From: CAWJMD01 sp963845675
GTDB taxonomy: Bacteria; Actinomycetota; Actinomycetes; Actinomycetales; CAWJMD01
Assembly (NCBI GenBank): GCA_963845675.1
Contig: CAWJSX010000002.1
Location: 186,001-250,000 of the forward strand
DNA: 64,000 nucleotides
Direction of reading: 5' to 3'
The position numbers and the translations under genes were made by a program. The notes under the pieces were generated by a model. The model searched no databases. It was given only the letters and a program-made list of their open reading frames with translations, and was not told the DNA's origin. Of this stretch, positions 62,774 through 64,000 are shown piece after piece (positions within the stretch are counted from its first letter, which is position 1; every line of letters begins with the position of its first letter).

Positions 62774-63742
62774 TCAGCTGCGGGCCGCCGCCTGGCGTGC
62801 CGCCCACGCGCTGGAGACCATGTCGTCGAGCGAGTGCCGCATGGCCCATCCCAGGTCTGCCGCCGCAGCCTCGCCCGACGCGACGATGCGGGCCGGGTCT
62901 CCCGGACGGCGAGCCCCCACCTCGGGGTCGAACGCGATGCCGGTCACCCGCGCCATGGCGTCCATGATCTGGCGCACGGACACGCCGTCCCCGCTGCCGA
63001 GGTTGTAGACGGGAGCGAGGACGGTGCCGGCGGCCAGCGCCTCGGCCGCCGCGACGTGGGCGAGCGCGAGGTCCTGCACGTGCAGGTAGTCCCGCACGCA
63101 CGTGCCGTCCGGGGTGTCGTAGTCGCCGCCGTTGATGACCGGCGTCCCGCCGCGGACCAGCACGTCGAGGACCACGGGGAACAGGTTGTGCGGGCTGGTG
63201 TCGTAGAGGTCGTCGTAGCCGGACCCGACCACGTTGAAGTAGCGCAGCGAGGTGTGCCGCAGGTCGGTGACGGTGCCCACGTCACGCAGCAGCCACTCGC
63301 CGATCAGCTTGCTCTCGCCGTAGGGCGACTCGGGATCGGGCGGGGTCTGCTCCGTGACGAGGTCGACGTCCGGGGTGCCGTAGACCGCCGCCGACGACGA
63401 GAACACGATGCGCTCGACCCCGACGGACTGCATGGCCTCGAGCAGGTGCAGCGTGCCGGTGACGTTCTGGGCGTACGTGTGCAGCGGACGCGACACCGAG
63501 ACGCCGGCGTACTTGAAGCCCGCCAGGTGGACCACGCCCTCCACCTCGTGCCGGCGCAGTGTCTCCTCGACCAGGTCGCGGTCCAGCACCGACCCGATGA
63601 CGAGCGGCACGTCGTCCGACACGAACCGCCGGTGCCCGCTGCTGAGGTCGTCCAGCACGACGGAGCCCAGGCCCGCCTCCTCCATCGCGCGGACGACGTG
63701 CGACCCGATGTACCCGGCTCCACCGGTCACCAACCAGCTCAT
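62774..63742 (-). CDS. galE: UDP-glucose 4-epimerase
   Basis: 322 residues. NAD-binding LVTGGAGYIGSHVVRAMEEAG, FSSSAAVYG and the catalytic Tyr-Lys in TPPDPESPYGESKLIGEWLL (YxxxK), plus FNVVGSG and VNLGSGDGVSV-type NLGSG. It interconverts UDP-glucose and UDP-galactose for cell-wall sugars. Ends one base after the convergent paaI stop. A GAGCAT -10-like box lies six bases before the ATG. Confidence 0.93.
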   Translation of the reverse strand: MSWLVTGGAGYIGSHVVRAMEEAGLGSVVLDDLSSGHRRFVSDDVPLVIGSVLDRDLVEETLRRHEVEGVVHLAGFKYAGVSVSRPLHTYAQNVTGTLHLLEAMQSVGVERIVFSSSAAVYGTPDVDLVTEQTPPDPESPYGESKLIGEWLLRDVGTVTDLRHTSLRYFNVVGSGYDDLYDTSPHNLFPVVLDVLVRGGTPVINGGDYDTPDGTCVRDYLHVQDLALAHVAAAEALAAGTVLAPVYNLGSGDGVSVRQIMDAMARVTGIAFDPEVGARRPGDPARIVASGEAAAADLGWAMRHSLDDMVSSAWAARQAAARS

Positions 63743-63771
63743 GTGGGCATGCTCCCACGGCGGTCCGCACG

Positions 63772-64000
63772 TCAGTCCTCGACGCGCACGGTCTGCCAGC
63801 GTCGCGTGGTCACCACGGCGTCGCCGCTGCCGGTGAAGTCGCGCATCGCACGGTTCCACGCCGTGACCGAGCCGTGGTCGGAGCGGTCCACCCGCTCCGC
63901 GGTGTCGAGGTAGGCGTCGAGCTCGTGTCCCGAGGGCGTGTCGGCCGTGGTTCCCGACGCGCCGTTCCCGCCGCCGACCATCCGGCGCACCGTCGTCCAG
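63772..64000 (-). CDS. C-terminal fragment of an unidentified protein
   Basis: The gene starts beyond the window edge. Visible residues include VRRMVGGGNGASG and AWNRAMRDFTGSGDAVVTTRRWQTVRVED. I do not recognise a family: no membrane segment or clear motif. It ends 30 bases from the galE start on the same strand, so it may precede galE in one transcript. Confidence 0.5.
   Translation of the reverse strand, partial: WTTVRRMVGGGNGASGTTADTPSGHELDAYLDTAERVDRSDHGSVTAWNRAMRDFTGSGDAVVTTRRWQTVRVED

Noticed and set aside
1..64000. CRISPR arrays, rRNA operons, insertion sequences
   Set aside because: No regularly spaced direct repeats, no rRNA sequence and no transposase or terminal repeats of IS type were seen.

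Overview
The window is very GC-rich, densely packed DNA with many GTG starts, GTGA/ATGA stop-start overlaps and short gaps. It is typical of a high-GC actinobacterium: there is a glucosyl-3-phosphoglycerate synthase, mycothiol-type isomerase fold, actinobacterial bifunctional-type dCTP deaminase, FadE5/EtfD-like beta-oxidation proteins, PaaN/PaaH/PaaI and SCO6745- and DUF6458-type proteins. The genus cannot be fixed from this window. No rRNA, CRISPR array, transposase, integrase or plasmid gene is visible, so it reads as chromosome. No gap without a gene exceeds about 280 bp.

Layout. 0-5.9 kb: alpha/beta-hydrolase tail, homocysteine S-methyltransferase, two DGPF/YCII proteins with their ECF42-type sigma factor, and an EtfD-like membrane Fe-S oxidoreductase. 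6-12.5 kb: a mycothiol-type enzyme divergent from gpgS, a conserved hypothetical, dcd, a DUF2071 protein, tRNA-Gly(CCC), an acetyltransferase, an anti-sigma-like ATPase and a third YCII-like protein. 12.6-16.8 kb: a coupled operon of class I aldolase, universal stress protein and Ca2+-type P-ATPase. 16.9-26 kb: GH3 glycosidase, DEAD-box helicase, SCO6745-like protein, a membrane sensor-like protein, a ferredoxin-reductase-like flavoprotein and a cation/proton antiporter. 26-38.7 kb: small envelope proteins, SRPBCC protein, FadE5-like acyl-CoA dehydrogenase, lipoprotein, Gfo/Idh oxidoreductase, S9 peptidase, CopC and CopD/CtaG copper proteins, nitrilase, AhpD-like protein and rhodanese. 38.7-41.2 kb: MarR regulator and DHA2-type efflux pump.

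41-51.8 kb is the unusual part. One arm (minus strand) encodes a trypsin-like protease, an APH-type kinase, a HopA1-family protein and a LanC-like cyclase, tightly coupled in that order. The other arm (plus strand) encodes a subtilisin, an ECF sigma factor, a small protein and a TPR-CHAT protease. Kinase, HopA1-type lyase and cyclase are the three activities of class V lanthionine synthesis, but no precursor peptide is seen. Instead the protease carries five exact 11-residue repeats, each with an invariant Thr and an invariant Cys, which makes it a candidate substrate. A symmetric motif lies between the two arms.

51.9-64 kb: branched-chain 2-oxoacid dehydrogenase E1alpha, E1beta and E2, a HisC-like aminotransferase, an SDR-SRPBCC pair, a holin-like membrane protein, paaN divergent from paaH-paaI, galE and a partial gene.

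Two window-wide features matter to any reader. First, at least 22 reading-frame breaks in 13 genes can all be repaired by removing one base, so they look like insertion errors in the assembly more than decay; the genes concerned are listed as pseudogene as they read here. Second, long imperfect palindromes of several sequence families sit between genes, and one copy lies inside the kinase gene. Matching GTTACC-type operator sites link the FadE5-like and EtfD-like genes.
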